Shown: positions 11,001-20,935, counted from the first letter of the stretch. The stretch: 64,000 nucleotides of DNA from Lithodes maja (GCA_037953745.1 JBAKBP010001421.1:62001-126000), one strand, 5' to 3'. Numbers and translations are program-made. The notes: generated by a model not told the origin, from the sequence alone.

Positions 11001-11130
11001 CCTTTCCAATGTTCCCTTACCCACTCTAAACCACTGTTTGGACACTTGATCCTCAGTGTTTTGGAGGACAAGCAACCGAGAAGGGTCACTGGATCTGTTG
11101 TTGCTTGATTTCCTTTGTACTTTGTACTCT
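8036..11130 (+). mobile_element. CR1-like LINE with long intact pol frame
   Basis: Comprises a 5' region with duplicated leader, an uninterrupted endonuclease-RT frame, and a 3' UTR of about 220 bp ending in CT-rich and TTTGTACT repeats. The same 3' UTR recurs in damaged form at about 13990-14170 and 14285-14470, which fixes the family's 3' end. No poly(A) is present; the simple-repeat 3' end suits CR1-related LINEs. Confidence 0.75.
8084..10909 (+). CDS. CR1-like LINE ORF2: endonuclease plus reverse transcriptase
   Basis: 941 codons without a stop. Residues 1-230 form an APE-type endonuclease (YANARSIRNK, then GITESWL, IFGDFNLP and the SDHH motif near residue 216). RT spans about 440-720 (NKTPGPDTISPRVL, SNYRPISLTSVVCKMLE, YLDFQKAFDKVPHKR, SGVPQGSVLGP, and KFADDTKI with catalytic Asp-Asp). 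The C-terminal tail contains RPLLEYCVQSWCPYY and FNRVVNLWNGLP. The reading frame opens at 8036 after a stop, but there is no ATG before the endonuclease; 8084 is a GTG. Either initiation is unusual or the copy is slightly 5'-truncated. The intact frame suggests a recent insertion. A decayed relative lies at 12016-13930. Confidence 0.85.
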   Translation: MSSKITNLKVFYANARSIRNKFSDLEELVFTENYDVIGITESWLNTEDRDFLAEYSLPGYVMFEKSRINRNGGGVLLYIKESLNPTLLSKPQIVNVDTSFVLIKNNKGTKIILALIYRPPAQSVQTDREIYEQIADVSNSQDTVIFGDFNLPVTKWGDTLTSHSGHDLYTNLQESSLYQFVGTPTRGNNVLDIVLATKEELIENLNVGDEFSNSDHHTITFTLNFTSNEPNSSIEKVPNFKKANFPKLRAMFKETDWSFLIHNNDINTSWKLFEATYLKAVQDCIPSKTRRPGHNNKPKWWNKDISNCLLAKKFANDRLKSSQNDEERLKFVELRRKAKKLIKQSKKTLELHIANQSKTNPKEFYSYIRKKKVVTSTVGPLVDENGEYTKDEEQMSNALNTFFASVFTTEDLSDIPTPSPIQIDNSDVLSNITVTEREVLNCLDKLKVNKTPGPDTISPRVLKEAKDELSKPLTLLFNKSLQSGTMPDQWKLANVTPIFKKGSKSLSSNYRPISLTSVVCKMLETVIRDRLVNHLEENNILKDTQHGFRKKRSCLTNLLDFFHDILNLYDESKAVDIIYLDFQKAFDKVPHKRLLLKLKVHGIQDGVLKWIENWLSDRKQRVVINGKASKWTNVSSGVPQGSVLGPIIFLIYINDIDEGLTCTISKFADDTKIANSVLSKEQVDDMQHNLDKLSCWAQIWQMSFNADKCKVLHIGYLNEKANYSMNGTQLKNVNRETDLGVTISSNLKPSQQCSEVVKKANKIIGFIGRSFEHKSKEVILTLYNSLVRPLLEYCVQSWCPYYQKDINKLERVQRRVTKMIPSLKNKPYEERLRELNLFPLTQRRLRGDLIQVFKIIKGIDNMNCSKYFTIDQSNYTRGNGCKIIGKSFNSHESKNFFFNRVVNLWNGLPRNVIDCITVDSFKLRLDKYLASNPRLTMFVNE

Positions 11131-11170
11131 CTCTCTCTCTCTTTCCTACACACACACACACACACACATA
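11131..11170. repeat. CT and CA dinucleotide microsatellite
   Basis: A (CT)n run followed by a (CA)n run at the end of the CR1-like 3' UTR, probably grown from the LINE's simple-repeat 3' end. Confidence 0.85.
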
Positions 11171-11600
11171 ATCCCCTAGTTCCGACTCCCTCCCTTAGAT
11201 ATCAACGCCTAACATATTTTGTAATATGGTTTGCATAATAACATGTAGTCTCGGAGATACAGGTTAATTACGGTCAAGGGGTCATAAAAACAATCTTAGT
11301 TTTGTGTTTATAGTGGCTATTAAAGTTGCTTGTCTGGTTATCAGAAAGCTTAGTTATTTAGCATGGGATACGCCTAAAATATTCCTGGCAAACCACAACG
11401 CTTGATGGCCTTGGTTTAGTGCCAGCTCATGGGCTTCGTACCCAAGCAGACACAATATTGATCCAAACTTGGCATCATGGAAACTCTATATCTATCTATT
11501 GCCATACACCTTGATTGCCGAGGGGTTGGCCACGAATGAGTAATATCCAAGCAAGGCATCCCTCCTCCAAACCAACACTATCTTCACTCATTTATCTCTC
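11171..11600. other. Unassigned AT-rich spacer
   Basis: I see no coding frame with recognisable content, no RNA gene and no clear repeat here. Confidence 0.5.
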
Positions 11601-12015
11601 GATTGCATCTATTTATCTCGCTCTCGAACTACCTCTTCCTCTCCGTCCTTCCACCTCCTTGCATACACGCCTTCAGTCATTATGTCACTCACTATACACT
11701 CCACATAAACGAACAACCTCAAGGTATTCCTCTCCACACACTCCAGCACATCCACAACAAAATACTCTCGTACTTCCTCACTCAGCTGTTGTTTCTCCAT
11801 GTGACTATTCTTGCACTTTTCAAGTAACTAATTTCTATCCCTTTCATTCCTGATTTGTCTCTCCAACAACGTCCAGGTTTCACTCCCGTATACCAATGTC
11901 AGGATAGTCACACTATCATACAGTGACTTGTTTACTTCCATGTTTACCACCCTATTCCTTGTCACTACTTTCATCATTCCTACAACACTCTTCCCCTGTC
12001 GTCCCCTCTCTCGCA
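11600..12015 (-). pseudogene. Decayed fragment of RTE-like LINE C-terminus
   Basis: Minus-strand translation matches the C-terminal part of the intact RTE-like protein at 15095-18106: VTRNRVVNMEVNKSLYDSV and YGSETWTLLER resemble VTRNRVVSMEVKKSLHDSV and YGSEAWTLVER, and DVLECVERNTLR resembles DVLESVKRNNLR. Frames are broken. The fragment's 5' side stops at a CGCAC word, exactly where a second fragment (20540-20737) stops. Confidence 0.7.
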
Positions 12016-13930
12016 CTAGAGTTCCTAAAGAAGCTAGATGCGAGCTCTCCAAACCCCGGACACTGATTTTTAACAAATCCTTGGAAACCAGCGAAATACC
12101 TGATGAGTAGAAGCTTGCGAACGTACCACCAATTTTTTTAAAAAGGGTAGCAAATTCTTGCTTAGCAATGTTCATCCAATCAGCTTGACCTCAGTAGTAT
12201 GCAAAATACTAGAAACAATAATAAGAAACAGACTCGTTAATCACTTGGAGTAAACTAATATACTAAAAGACACACAACATTGTTTTCGCAAAAAAACGTT
12301 CCTGCTTAACAAACCTTTTGGACTTCTTCCATGCCATCCTAAATCTATATGATAATAGTAAAGCTGTAGATATTATATACTTAGATTTCCAGAAAGCCTT
12401 TGATGAAGTTCCACACAGACAGTTAGCAATGAAATTTAAAGCACATGGAATACTAGGCAGTGTTCTACAGTGGATAGAAAATTGGCTTATTGAAAGGAAA
12501 CACAGAGTAGTATTTTATGGGGAAACCAACATGAACCAATGTAACTAGTGGTGTACCTCAAGGATCACTGCTGGGGGCCATTCTTTTTCCTAATTTATAT
12601 TAATGACATAGATGAGGGTCTCACCGGTACAATCTCAAAGTTTGCAAATAACACACAAATTGCAAATACCTTACTGACAAATGAACATGTTGAAGATATG
12701 CAAAACAATCTAAACAAGCTTTCACAATGGGCTAAGATCTGGCAAATGTGCTTCAATGAAGAAAAGTGTTAAAGTACTTCATAATAGGATACTACAATGA
12801 AAAACCAGACTACTCGATGAATGGCACAGAGCTAAAAAGCGTAGACAGAGAAACCGATTTATGAGTAACAATATCCAGTAACTTAAAACCAAGTCAACAT
12901 TGTGCTGAATTTGTTTAGAAGGCAAACAAAATAATAGGTTTCATAGGTAGATCATTTGAACATAAATCAAAAGATATTATCCTCACCCTTTACAATTCAT
13001 TAGTCCGCCCACTTTTGGAATACTGCGTTCAGTTCTGGTGCCCTTACTATCAAAAAGATATAGACAAATTGGAATGAGTTCAACGTAGAGTTACCAAGAT
13101 GATACTCTGTCTTCGGAACAAACCATACGAGGAACGTCTTAAAGAACTAAATTTATATCCATTAACCAAGTGCAGATTGAGAGGTGACCTTATTCAAGTT
13201 TTCAAGATCATTAACACCTAACTGTCGGTGCCCATCATATGACAGCGAGAGATAAATGGACAATCCCGCGGTACCCGTCATATGACGGGCGGCATTCTGA
13301 GCACAGTAGGGGCTCTGAGAGAGAGTATGTGCTTTGGGAGGATGATAGGCGGGATCTGACCGTTCGGCACGACCACAGTACCGCGACTGAGACCGCCACT
13401 GCAACATTCCACACTCTTGGCCTCGTGAGACCAGGGAAAAACTGGGGAGATTACCTTATTTTAGAGTTTTTCACCTCCGGTTGCTTGATCGCTACAGGAT
13501 AATCCGTGGTCGTACAAGGATGATTCAGGTGTCATTGGAAAACTCTATTATCGCCCTTTCACGGATACATAATTGTATTACGTTCTGGCTATTCTTTATG
13601 CATAAAAAAGAGCATGGAATAAAGCTCGTTTAGGGTAAATATGCCCGCTTGGCAGGTAGTTGATGTTACAAACGGCCCCGTTTTGGGGGGTTTAAAGGCA
13701 TCGACAACATGAACTGTAGTAAATATTTTACAATTGACCGATCAAACTACATGCGGGAAAATGGCTGCAAAATAATTGGTAAATCATTCAACTGTAACGA
13801 ATCCAAGAATTTCTTCTGCAATTGAGTCGTCAACTTGTGGAATGGGCTTCCCCGAGATGTCATAGACTGCAACACCATTTATTCCTTCAAAGTTCGCCTA
13901 GACAAGCATTTTGCCTGAACCCCAGGTTGA
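12016..13930 (+). pseudogene. Decayed CR1-like LINE ORF2, interrupted
   Basis: A damaged copy of the RT half of the frame at 8084-10909, starting at the equivalent of PRVLKEAKDELSKPL and running to the C-terminus. There are several stops and frameshifts: readable blocks are at 12318-12548 (YLDFQKAFDEVPHRQL) and 12548-12772, and the catalytic motif reads FANN instead of FADD. It is split at 13211 by a TTAA insertion and resumes at 13696 with KGIDN, continuing to LWNGLP near 13850. It is clearly inactive. Confidence 0.8.
13215..13691. mobile_element. 477-bp TTAA-flanked insertion (copy 2)
   Basis: Inserted in the decayed CR1 copy where the intact copy reads through. TTAA is present once at the intact target and on both sides here (13211-13214 and 13692-13695), the footprint of piggyBac-type insertion. 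It shares about 200 bp with 7380-7600. It has no transposase frame, so it is non-autonomous. The two termini are not obvious perfect inverted repeats: the left begins CACCTAACTG, and the right end read inward begins ACCCCCCAAAACGG. Confidence 0.75.
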
Positions 13931-14480
13931 CTGCATTTGTAATTGAATAACTAATTTCTTTAGTAGTGTTTGTTCAATTACCTAATAGATCTTAATATAA
14001 TTTCCCCTGCCCTGGACTAAGCCCCAGGGTAGCACTTCCTTCTCACGTATTTCCCACATTTTCTCTGAAATACCGTTGCAACACTTGGAACAGCAGTATT
14101 TTGGAGGCCAAGTAACCTCGAGGGGACGCATGATCTGTTGTTGCTTGTTTTCCTTTTTACTCCTACTCCTTTTGTACTTCCTGCTGTATGTATGAAGTAT
14201 TCCAACTAGGAAGGTCACAGGCTATGTACAGTATAGGGAGCCAGTAGTTAGTATGATGTGATTGTTGTTTCAAGTGTACGGTCCATATAGTCCATACATT
14301 AGTTCCAGAGCAGTAGTTCCCTTTCCAATTTTCCCTGACCCACTCTAAACCACTGTTTGAACACTTGATCCTCAGTGTTTTGGAGGACAAGCAGCCTAGA
14401 GGGGTCACTAGACATGTTGTTGCTTGATTTCCTTTGTACTTCTTTGTACTCCTTTGTACTCTCTCTCATCCCATCTTGAT
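13931..14480 (+). repeat. Two stacked CR1-like LINE 3' UTR remnants
   Basis: 13990-14170 and 14285-14470 each resemble the 3' UTR after 10909 (shared words include TTTTGGAGG followed by a GTTGTTGCTTG segment and TTTGTACT repeats). The first belongs to the decayed copy upstream. The second looks like a separate, severely 5'-truncated insertion. Confidence 0.7.
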
Positions 14481-14884
14481 ACCGTCTGTAAATATGCTGA
14501 ATCGCTGATCCTGTTTGTCAAAATTAGTGACACTGTATTTGACCACACCCAAACCTGACTTTGTAGTTCCTTTTATTTGTTAATTTCATTAATCGAGTTT
14601 AGGAGTAAAGTTGGTTAGTGGAGAGAACATAATAATACTAACTCTGTATATCCTACCAATCAACCATGACTCCCCTATATTAATGATCCTCTTCTACCGT
14701 ATTCTTCTACTGTCCTCAACAAGCCCTCACATGGAAAACACTGTCGAAGGCCTTACTGAAATATATATATATTACATAATATGGCTTTTAATTATTACCT
14801 TATATTGCCTGGTTTAGTATATCATTAACATATAAGTGACCTGGACTATTATCTCGTGTTGTGGATGGATGCTGAATTATATAA
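14481..14884. other. Unassigned AT-rich spacer
   Basis: Contains a short AT microsatellite near 14760-14772. No gene or known repeat recognised. Confidence 0.5.
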
Positions 14885-17800
14885 TATTATTATCATCAAG
14901 AGATGATAACCCCCTGGGGGTTAGGGAATAGAATATGCCCCACGTGCCTTCTGCGTGTCGTAAGAGGCGACTAAAGAGGTTGGGTCGGTGGGCTTGCGAC
15001 CCCCACCCGGAAAAATATCTAAGCAAAAAAAAACGAACGAACAGCCTCGGATGCGGACGGAACCAACGTTGACGAACCACGACCGACTAAGGACATGCCT
15101 TCGGACATTCTGAGAATGGCTACATGGAATGTTAGTGGCATGAATGATGGCACAAAAGAGAGAGAGGTTCTGGAAGTGTTAGTGAATGCCAGGCTGGATG
15201 TATGTGGAATGACAGAGACCAAATGGAAAGGTTCAGATGTGAGAGAGTGGGAGTGTGGAATGGGTGTGTGTGCTGGAGTGAGTGAAGGAACAGCGAGAGA
15301 AGGTGCATGTTTGTTTGTAAGTAGCAAATGGAAGGAATGTGTAAGAGAGTATGGGTCTGTGGGTTCAAGGATTGTGTGGGTGAGAATGAAAGTAGGAATA
15401 CAAACGTGGGTGATTGTATGCGTGTATGCCCCGACAGAGGATATACTTGAAAGAAAGAAAGAGGAGTTCTGGATGAATGTGGAGGCGTGCCTGGAGAAGT
15501 TTGACAAGAACGAAAGAATATTTCTGATTGGGGATATGAATGGTAAGGTGGGTGATAGGAAAGTTGAGGGAGTGGTGGGAGGGTGGGGGGTACCATCAGA
15601 GGTGAATGGGAATGGTAGTGCACTTGTGGACGTATGTGTGGGGAGGAGGCTGTGGATAGCCAACACCTTCTTCCGACACAGAATGATCCACAGGTACACG
15701 TGGCAACGGATGTTGACGATGAAGGATAAGACAGTGGTGGAACGAAAGTCATTGATTGATTATGTATGTGTGGATGAACGAATGAAGAAATCTGTGATGG
15801 ATGCTAGGGTGTATAGGGGTATTGGAGGGGGTCTGTCTGATCATTATGTAGTGGTAGCTAAGGTTAGGATACAAAAGAAGTGGGTGAGGAGAGCGGGAGG
15901 GAGGCGAGAGGAGGGTGGAATGGTGAGGAGGGTGGAGAGGTTGCAGGAGGAGGAAGTCAGGGAGGAGTACAGGAGAGCAGTGGAAAGACGACTAGGTGGG
16001 TTCGACCTGGAAGTTATGGAGGAAGTGGAGGAGATGAGCAAGGTGTTTAAGGATGAGATATGTGCAGCATGTGAGGAGGTGTGTGGAGTGAGGAGAAGAG
16101 GGAGGGGAGTGAAAGGTACAGCATGGTGGACAGAAGAGGTAAGAATAGCTGTGGAAGAAAAGAAGAAAGCATATAGAGAGTGGTTGGGTAGTAGAGGGAA
16201 TGAAGATTCCGAGAGACAGAAACGAGCGAGGTACGTGGAGAGTAAGAGGGTGGTGAAGAGAGTAGTGAAGGAAAGTAAGAGAAGAGTAGATGAGGAATTT
16301 GGAAGGAATCTGAGTGTAAAATGGAGGGAGAGTAAGAAACTGTTCTGGAAAGAAGTCAAGAAAGTTAGGGAAGGTAGCAAGGGAAACAGTAAGGGTGTGA
16401 AAGATAAGAATGGGAGAATGCTAGCCGAGAAGCAAGAGAGAGTCGAAAGATGGAGGGAGTACTTCAGTGAGTTGCTAAATGAAAGGAATGAAGAGCCAGC
16501 AAACATAGCTGGATATGGTATGGGAGGGAGAAGAAGAGAAGTAGTGGAGGAGGAGGTGGGGATCAGGAGGTCAGAAGTGTGGGAAGCCATGAAAAGAGTG
16601 AAGTTGGGGAAAGCACCAGGAACAGATGGAGTGTGTGGGGAAATGTTGAGGTATGGTGGTGAGATAGTGATAGAATGGGTATGGAAAATGTGCAAACTAG
16701 CATGGGAGAAGGGGAGTGCACCCGATGACTGGAAGACTGGCATAATAGTCCCCCTATATAAGGGCAAAGGGGAAAGAGGAGTGTGTGGTAACCACCGAGG
16801 AATATGTCTTCTAAGCGTAGTAGGGAAGGTATACAGTAGGGTAGTGATTGAGAGAGTGAGAGTGAGAACGGAGAAATGGATAGGCGACGAGCAGGGAGGC
16901 TTTAGGAAGGGAAGAGGATGTGTAGATCAGATTTTTACCCTGAATTGTGTTGTGGAGAAGTATCTGGAGAAGAAACAAAAGGTGTATGTTGCCTTTATGG
17001 ACTTGGAGAAGGCCTATGACAGAGTGGATAGAGAAGGTTTGTGGAAAGTACTTAGAATATACGGAGTAGAGGGCAAGTTGCTGAAAGCAGTGAAGAGCAT
17101 GTATGAGGGTGCAAAGGCGGCAGTACGTGTGGAGAGTGAGCAGAGCGAGTTCTTTGACCTGAATGTTGGTTTGAAACAGGGGTGTGTGATGTCCCCGTGG
17201 TTGTTTACTGTATATATGGATGGAGTTATGAAAGAAATACTATCAAGAGCAGTGGATGTTGGTGTATCGCTGAAAAGGGAGGGAATTGAGTGGAAGCTAC
17301 CTATACTGCTGTTTGCGGATGATACAGTTCTGATGAGTGATAATGAATGGGAGTTGCAGGGTCTGGTAAATGAGTTTGGAACAGTGTGCGAAAAACGGAA
17401 TTTGAAGGTAAATACGGGGAAGAGCAAGGTTATGGTCTTCGAAAGGGGTGAAGTCACAGAGTGTGAGGTGAAGCTGAACGGTCAGGCTATGGAGATCGTC
17501 AACTCTTTTAAGTATCTGGGCAGTGTGTTGAGTAAAGATGGGACTATGGATGAAGAGGTGCGGGAGAGGGTACAACAGGGGAAGAGGGTTGTAGGAACGC
17601 TAAAAGCAGTAACAAGAAATAGGGTGGTCAGTATGGAAGTGAAGAAGTCCTTGCATGACAGTGTGGTAATCCCGACACTGACTTACGGAAGCGAAGCATG
17701 GACGTTGGTTGAGAGACTCAGACCAAGAGTGAGAGCAGTGGAAATGAATTACTTAAGGAGTGCGTGCGGAATTACATGGAGGGATAGACAGACGAATGTG

Positions 17801-18119
17801 GAAGTAAGAAGGAGGTGTGGTGTGGAGGTAGATGTGCTGGAAAGTGTGAAAAGGAACAACTTGAGATGGTTCGGCCATATGGAACGTATGGAAAGCGAGA
17901 GAATGACTAAGAGGGTGTACGAGAGCGAGGTGGAGGGACAGAGGGGGAGAGGTAGACCGAATATGAGGTGGAAGGATGGAGTGAGGAACTACATGAATGA
18001 AGGCGGTGCTGGTTGGGGGGAGGGGCGTCGACTGACTGGGGACAGAGGTGCATGGGGGCGGTTCGTTCGTGGCCACCCCTTCGGGGATCACGGCGTCAGG
18101 CAATAGATAGATAGATAGA
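14885..18119 (+). mobile_element. RTE-like LINE, apparently full length
   Basis: About 200 bp of GC-richer leader, including a CCCCCTGGGGG palindrome (14911-14921) and the word CTGCGTGTCGTAAGAGGCGA, precede a single 1003-codon frame. The element ends in a TAGA tetranucleotide repeat (18104-18118) directly at the stop codon. RTE elements are known for one ORF and short simple-repeat 3' ends. Decayed relatives occur at 11600-12015 and 20540-20737. Confidence 0.8.
15095..18106 (+). CDS. RTE-like LINE endonuclease-reverse transcriptase
   Basis: 1003 codons, starting at an ATG just upstream of the endonuclease. Endonuclease motifs are ATWNVSGMND, GMTETKWKG, YAPTED, LIGDMNGKVGD and the LSDHY active-site motif near residue 250. 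RT spans about 490-800: GKAPGTDGVCGEML, PLYKGKGERGVCGNHRGICL, FMDLEKAYDRVDREGLW, GLKQGCVMSPWLF and LLFADDTVLMSD with the catalytic Asp pair. The C-terminus carries RWFGHMERM and GRGRPNMRW, typical of RTE-like proteins. It is uninterrupted, so this is a candidate active copy. Codon use is strongly G-rich on the sense strand. The TAG stop is provided by the first unit of the 3' TAGA repeat. It nicks target DNA and copies element RNA from the nick. Confidence 0.9.
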   Translation: MPSDILRMATWNVSGMNDGTKEREVLEVLVNARLDVCGMTETKWKGSDVREWECGMGVCAGVSEGTAREGACLFVSSKWKECVREYGSVGSRIVWVRMKVGIQTWVIVCVYAPTEDILERKKEEFWMNVEACLEKFDKNERIFLIGDMNGKVGDRKVEGVVGGWGVPSEVNGNGSALVDVCVGRRLWIANTFFRHRMIHRYTWQRMLTMKDKTVVERKSLIDYVCVDERMKKSVMDARVYRGIGGGLSDHYVVVAKVRIQKKWVRRAGGRREEGGMVRRVERLQEEEVREEYRRAVERRLGGFDLEVMEEVEEMSKVFKDEICAACEEVCGVRRRGRGVKGTAWWTEEVRIAVEEKKKAYREWLGSRGNEDSERQKRARYVESKRVVKRVVKESKRRVDEEFGRNLSVKWRESKKLFWKEVKKVREGSKGNSKGVKDKNGRMLAEKQERVERWREYFSELLNERNEEPANIAGYGMGGRRREVVEEEVGIRRSEVWEAMKRVKLGKAPGTDGVCGEMLRYGGEIVIEWVWKMCKLAWEKGSAPDDWKTGIIVPLYKGKGERGVCGNHRGICLLSVVGKVYSRVVIERVRVRTEKWIGDEQGGFRKGRGCVDQIFTLNCVVEKYLEKKQKVYVAFMDLEKAYDRVDREGLWKVLRIYGVEGKLLKAVKSMYEGAKAAVRVESEQSEFFDLNVGLKQGCVMSPWLFTVYMDGVMKEILSRAVDVGVSLKREGIEWKLPILLFADDTVLMSDNEWELQGLVNEFGTVCEKRNLKVNTGKSKVMVFERGEVTECEVKLNGQAMEIVNSFKYLGSVLSKDGTMDEEVRERVQQGKRVVGTLKAVTRNRVVSMEVKKSLHDSVVIPTLTYGSEAWTLVERLRPRVRAVEMNYLRSACGITWRDRQTNVEVRRRCGVEVDVLESVKRNNLRWFGHMERMESERMTKRVYESEVEGQRGRGRPNMRWKDGVRNYMNEGGAGWGEGRRLTGDRGAWGRFVRGHPFGDHGVRQ

Positions 18120-18900
18120 ATATAATAAACATGTTACCATGGTACTGAAGGGGTTAATGTACCCATATAATAATTACCATAATATAATAAACATGTTACC
18201 ATGGTACTGAAGGGGTTAATGTACCCATATAATAATAACCATAATATAATAAACATGTTACCATGGTACTGAAGGGGTTAATGTACCCATATAATAATAA
18301 CCATAATATAATAAACATGTTACCATGGTACTGAAGGGGTTAATGTACCCATATAATAATAACCATAATATAATAAACATTTTACCATGGTACTGAAGGG
18401 GTTAATGTACCCATATAATAATAACCATAATATAATAAACATGTTTCCATGGTACTGAAGGGGTTAATGTACCCATATAATAATAACCATAATATAATAA
18501 ACATGTTACCATGGTACTGAAGGGGTTAATGTACCCATATAATAATAACCATAATATAATAAACATGTTACCATGGTACTGAAGGGGTTAATGTACCCAT
18601 ATAATAATAACCATAATATAATAAACATGTTACCATGGTACTGAAGGGGTTAATGTACCCATATAATAATAACCATAATATAATAAACATGTTACCATGG
18701 TACTGAAGGGGTTAATGTACCCATATAATAATAACCATAATATAATAAACATGTTACCATGGTACTGAAGGGGTTAATGTACCCATATAATAATAACCAT
18801 AATATAATAAACATGTTACCATGGTACTGAAGGGGTTAATGTACCCATATAATAATAACCATAATATAATAAACATGTTACCATGGTACTGAAGGGGTTA
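18119..18900. repeat. 62-bp tandem satellite, about 12.6 units
   Basis: Units repeat every 62 bp (anchor word ATGTTACC at 18131, 18193, 18255 and so on to 18875) with very few differences, for example TTTTACC near 18379 and GTTTCC near 18441. Each unit contains the near-palindrome TTACCATGGTA and the word GTACTGAAGGGGTTAA. High identity implies recent expansion. Confidence 0.95.
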
Positions 18901-20093
18901 TATATATTAATTATATATAAGGGGTAAATACGATCTCAATAAACCCACTGAATAACATAGCACCTTCTTAACCTAACAAGTGCGCATGGGGGTAATTGAA
19001 AACGTCCCCCTGTACTGACGTATTTGAGGTGTTTCCGTCACTAAAATATTAATTGTACCATTAATAGCATTAATAATTATCCATATGCGCCTATTATGGG
19101 TTGATTATAAAGGTATTAACCTGAAACAACAATAAAACGAGTGAAAACAGCGTTTGGATGGTCAAAATCGGAGATATAGCCCGCGAGTTGTATAATGTAT
19201 GGGTGAGGCAAACTGCTTTCCCGCCAATTTCCCCCAAGGCCACTGAGACACAGTCGATCGATACTCTCTCTCTCTCTCTTGCACTCGCTTGCCATCAGTG
19301 ATGACAACACCCTGCTTGCAACTCGCTAATGTTAGCACGAAAATATACCTCAGAATAAGGGAATAATAGGGAAAATAGGTGATAACTGAAGGAAAGGAGG
19401 AAAGTGGGGAAGGAGGGGAGGTAGAGGACTGAGATTTTGCATGGCCCAGGGGCCAAAAAAAAAAAATTCGATGTCAAAAGTTGATTTTTTATTTTACTTA
19501 CTCTCAAGAGTCTTCCCGCAGTCCGCCGGGGGAACTCTTAAGAGTCTCCCCGCAGTTCCCGGGTTAAGGGGAGATTTCCACTTGAGGGATATTTTTTCTG
19601 GACCCCTTTTCCCTCATGCTTAGTCCCATTGCCTTTGAGATTTTAAGACGTTCGCCCCATTAGTTTGGCGATTTTAAGAACTTTCGCCCTATTTCTGTCA
19701 ATGTTAAGACTTTTCGTGCCATTTAGGTGTCAATTTTTTCCTGGCGAGCGATAGCGAGCCTGTAATTTAAAAGCAACCGGCCTTCGGCCGGGAAATTTTT
19801 CTACCGAAAAATGTACAAATTTATCTTGAAAGGGGGTCTAGGGGTGTTATTATAAGCTTGATGGATGTCTAGGGGATCAAACTAAAAACCTCCCCTTAAC
19901 CTGCATACAATCATCAAACTTTGGCCAGAATCAAAGGTAAAAAGACGTCATCGTGTTGAAAGGGTTAACACCTTCAGTACCATGACACCATTAATTTAGG
20001 CTCTGTCTTGAGTCTTGTCTTGAATCACCACCATGCACCTCGGTCATCTGTAAGCTGACACCCATCCTCCCACCCAACACTGTTTTCACTTAA
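18901..20093. mobile_element. Composite of decayed TTAA-bounded elements
   Basis: TTAA-anchored edges occur at 18968-18971 (TTAACCTAACAAGTG) and at 19965-19968, where two ends abut: reading left, TTAACCCTTTCAACACGATG, and reading right, TTAACACCTTCAGTACC. A short hairpin CCGGCCTTCGGCCGG lies near 19777. There is no transposase or other recognisable coding frame. Exact element borders are uncertain. Confidence 0.4.
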
Positions 20094-20321
20094 CCCTCTC
20101 ACGTCCTTGATGCAATTTTGAGCCTATTAGGGATACTTTAAAGCCTTTGTTACCGTCAGGGGTATTTATAAACCTTTAGTTTATTTACTTCAACCTGTGC
20201 AGTTGTCTTTGAGTTTAGCTGTGGGCAGAAAACTAATTTTGGAGAGGTAATTATAAGAGTGAGAGAAATCTATTTCTTATTGCTAATCTGGCAACCTCTG
20301 CGTCATAAGGATGTGAGAGGG
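20094..20321. mobile_element. 228-bp MITE with terminal inverted repeats, TTAA target
   Basis: The left end CCCTCTCACGTCCTTGATG follows TTAA at 20090-20093. The right end, read on the minus strand, is CCCTCTCACATCCTTATG and is followed by CTAA (20322-20325), one base from TTAA. There is no coding capacity. Ends and target suit a piggyBac-like non-autonomous element. Confidence 0.75.
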
Positions 20322-20539
20322 CTAATGTTTCTCAACTCCATCCCTCCACCTAATTTTTGGTCTGCCTTTCCCTGTTTGCCCTTCCACCTCACTCTCATAC
20401 TCTGTTTTAGTCATTCTTTCATTCACCATAATTATGCTTGACATGACCGACCACAACACTCACATAATTCCTCCTTCACCTGTCTACCTCTCATTGTGAC
20501 TCCACAAGCACTTCTTTAAATACTTATCTCCAGCCCTCT

Positions 20540-20737
20540 CACTCTTGATTCATGTCTCTCCAACAACACCCATGCTTCACTCTCATATATGTCAATGTTG
20601 GGATTACCTCACTATCATACAATGACTTATTTACTTTTATGCTTACCATCCTATTCCTTCTCACTGCTTTCAGCGTTCCTACAATCCTCTTCCCCTGTTG
20701 TACCGTATCTCGCACTTAACCCGGAAAGTGTGGATCT
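20540..20737 (-). pseudogene. Second decayed RTE-like LINE fragment
   Basis: The minus strand aligns with the same C-terminal segment as 11600-12015 and stops at the same CGCAC word. It is followed immediately by TTAACCCGGAAAGTG, which looks like another TTAA-anchored transposon end. Confidence 0.65.
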
Positions 20738-20935
20738 CCTTATAAGAGGTTTACCGGTGCGCTGCAGATCTCCTCATATAATCCAAAGCCTAAATTTTTT
20801 TTTTTTAAAATCAGCCCAGTATAATTGTTTTTGTTTAATTGCCCCTTGGCCATGGCAAATATCACTCCTCCACATCCCCTCCTTCCCCCCCCCCTCCTTC
20901 AATTATCACCTATTCTCCCTCTTATCTAACATCAA
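20738..20935. other. Unassigned spacer with C- and T-rich runs
   Basis: Begins with a TTAACCCGGAAAG edge and contains T and C homopolymers near 20796 and 20887. No gene seen. Confidence 0.4.

Noticed and set aside
15132..18103. Ser/Pro-rich minus-strand frames opposite the RTE protein
   Set aside because: Shadows of the G-rich sense frame at 15095-18106.
18119..18900. CRISPR-like array
   Set aside because: The repeat is continuous with no unique spacers, in a eukaryotic transposon-rich setting. It is a satellite.
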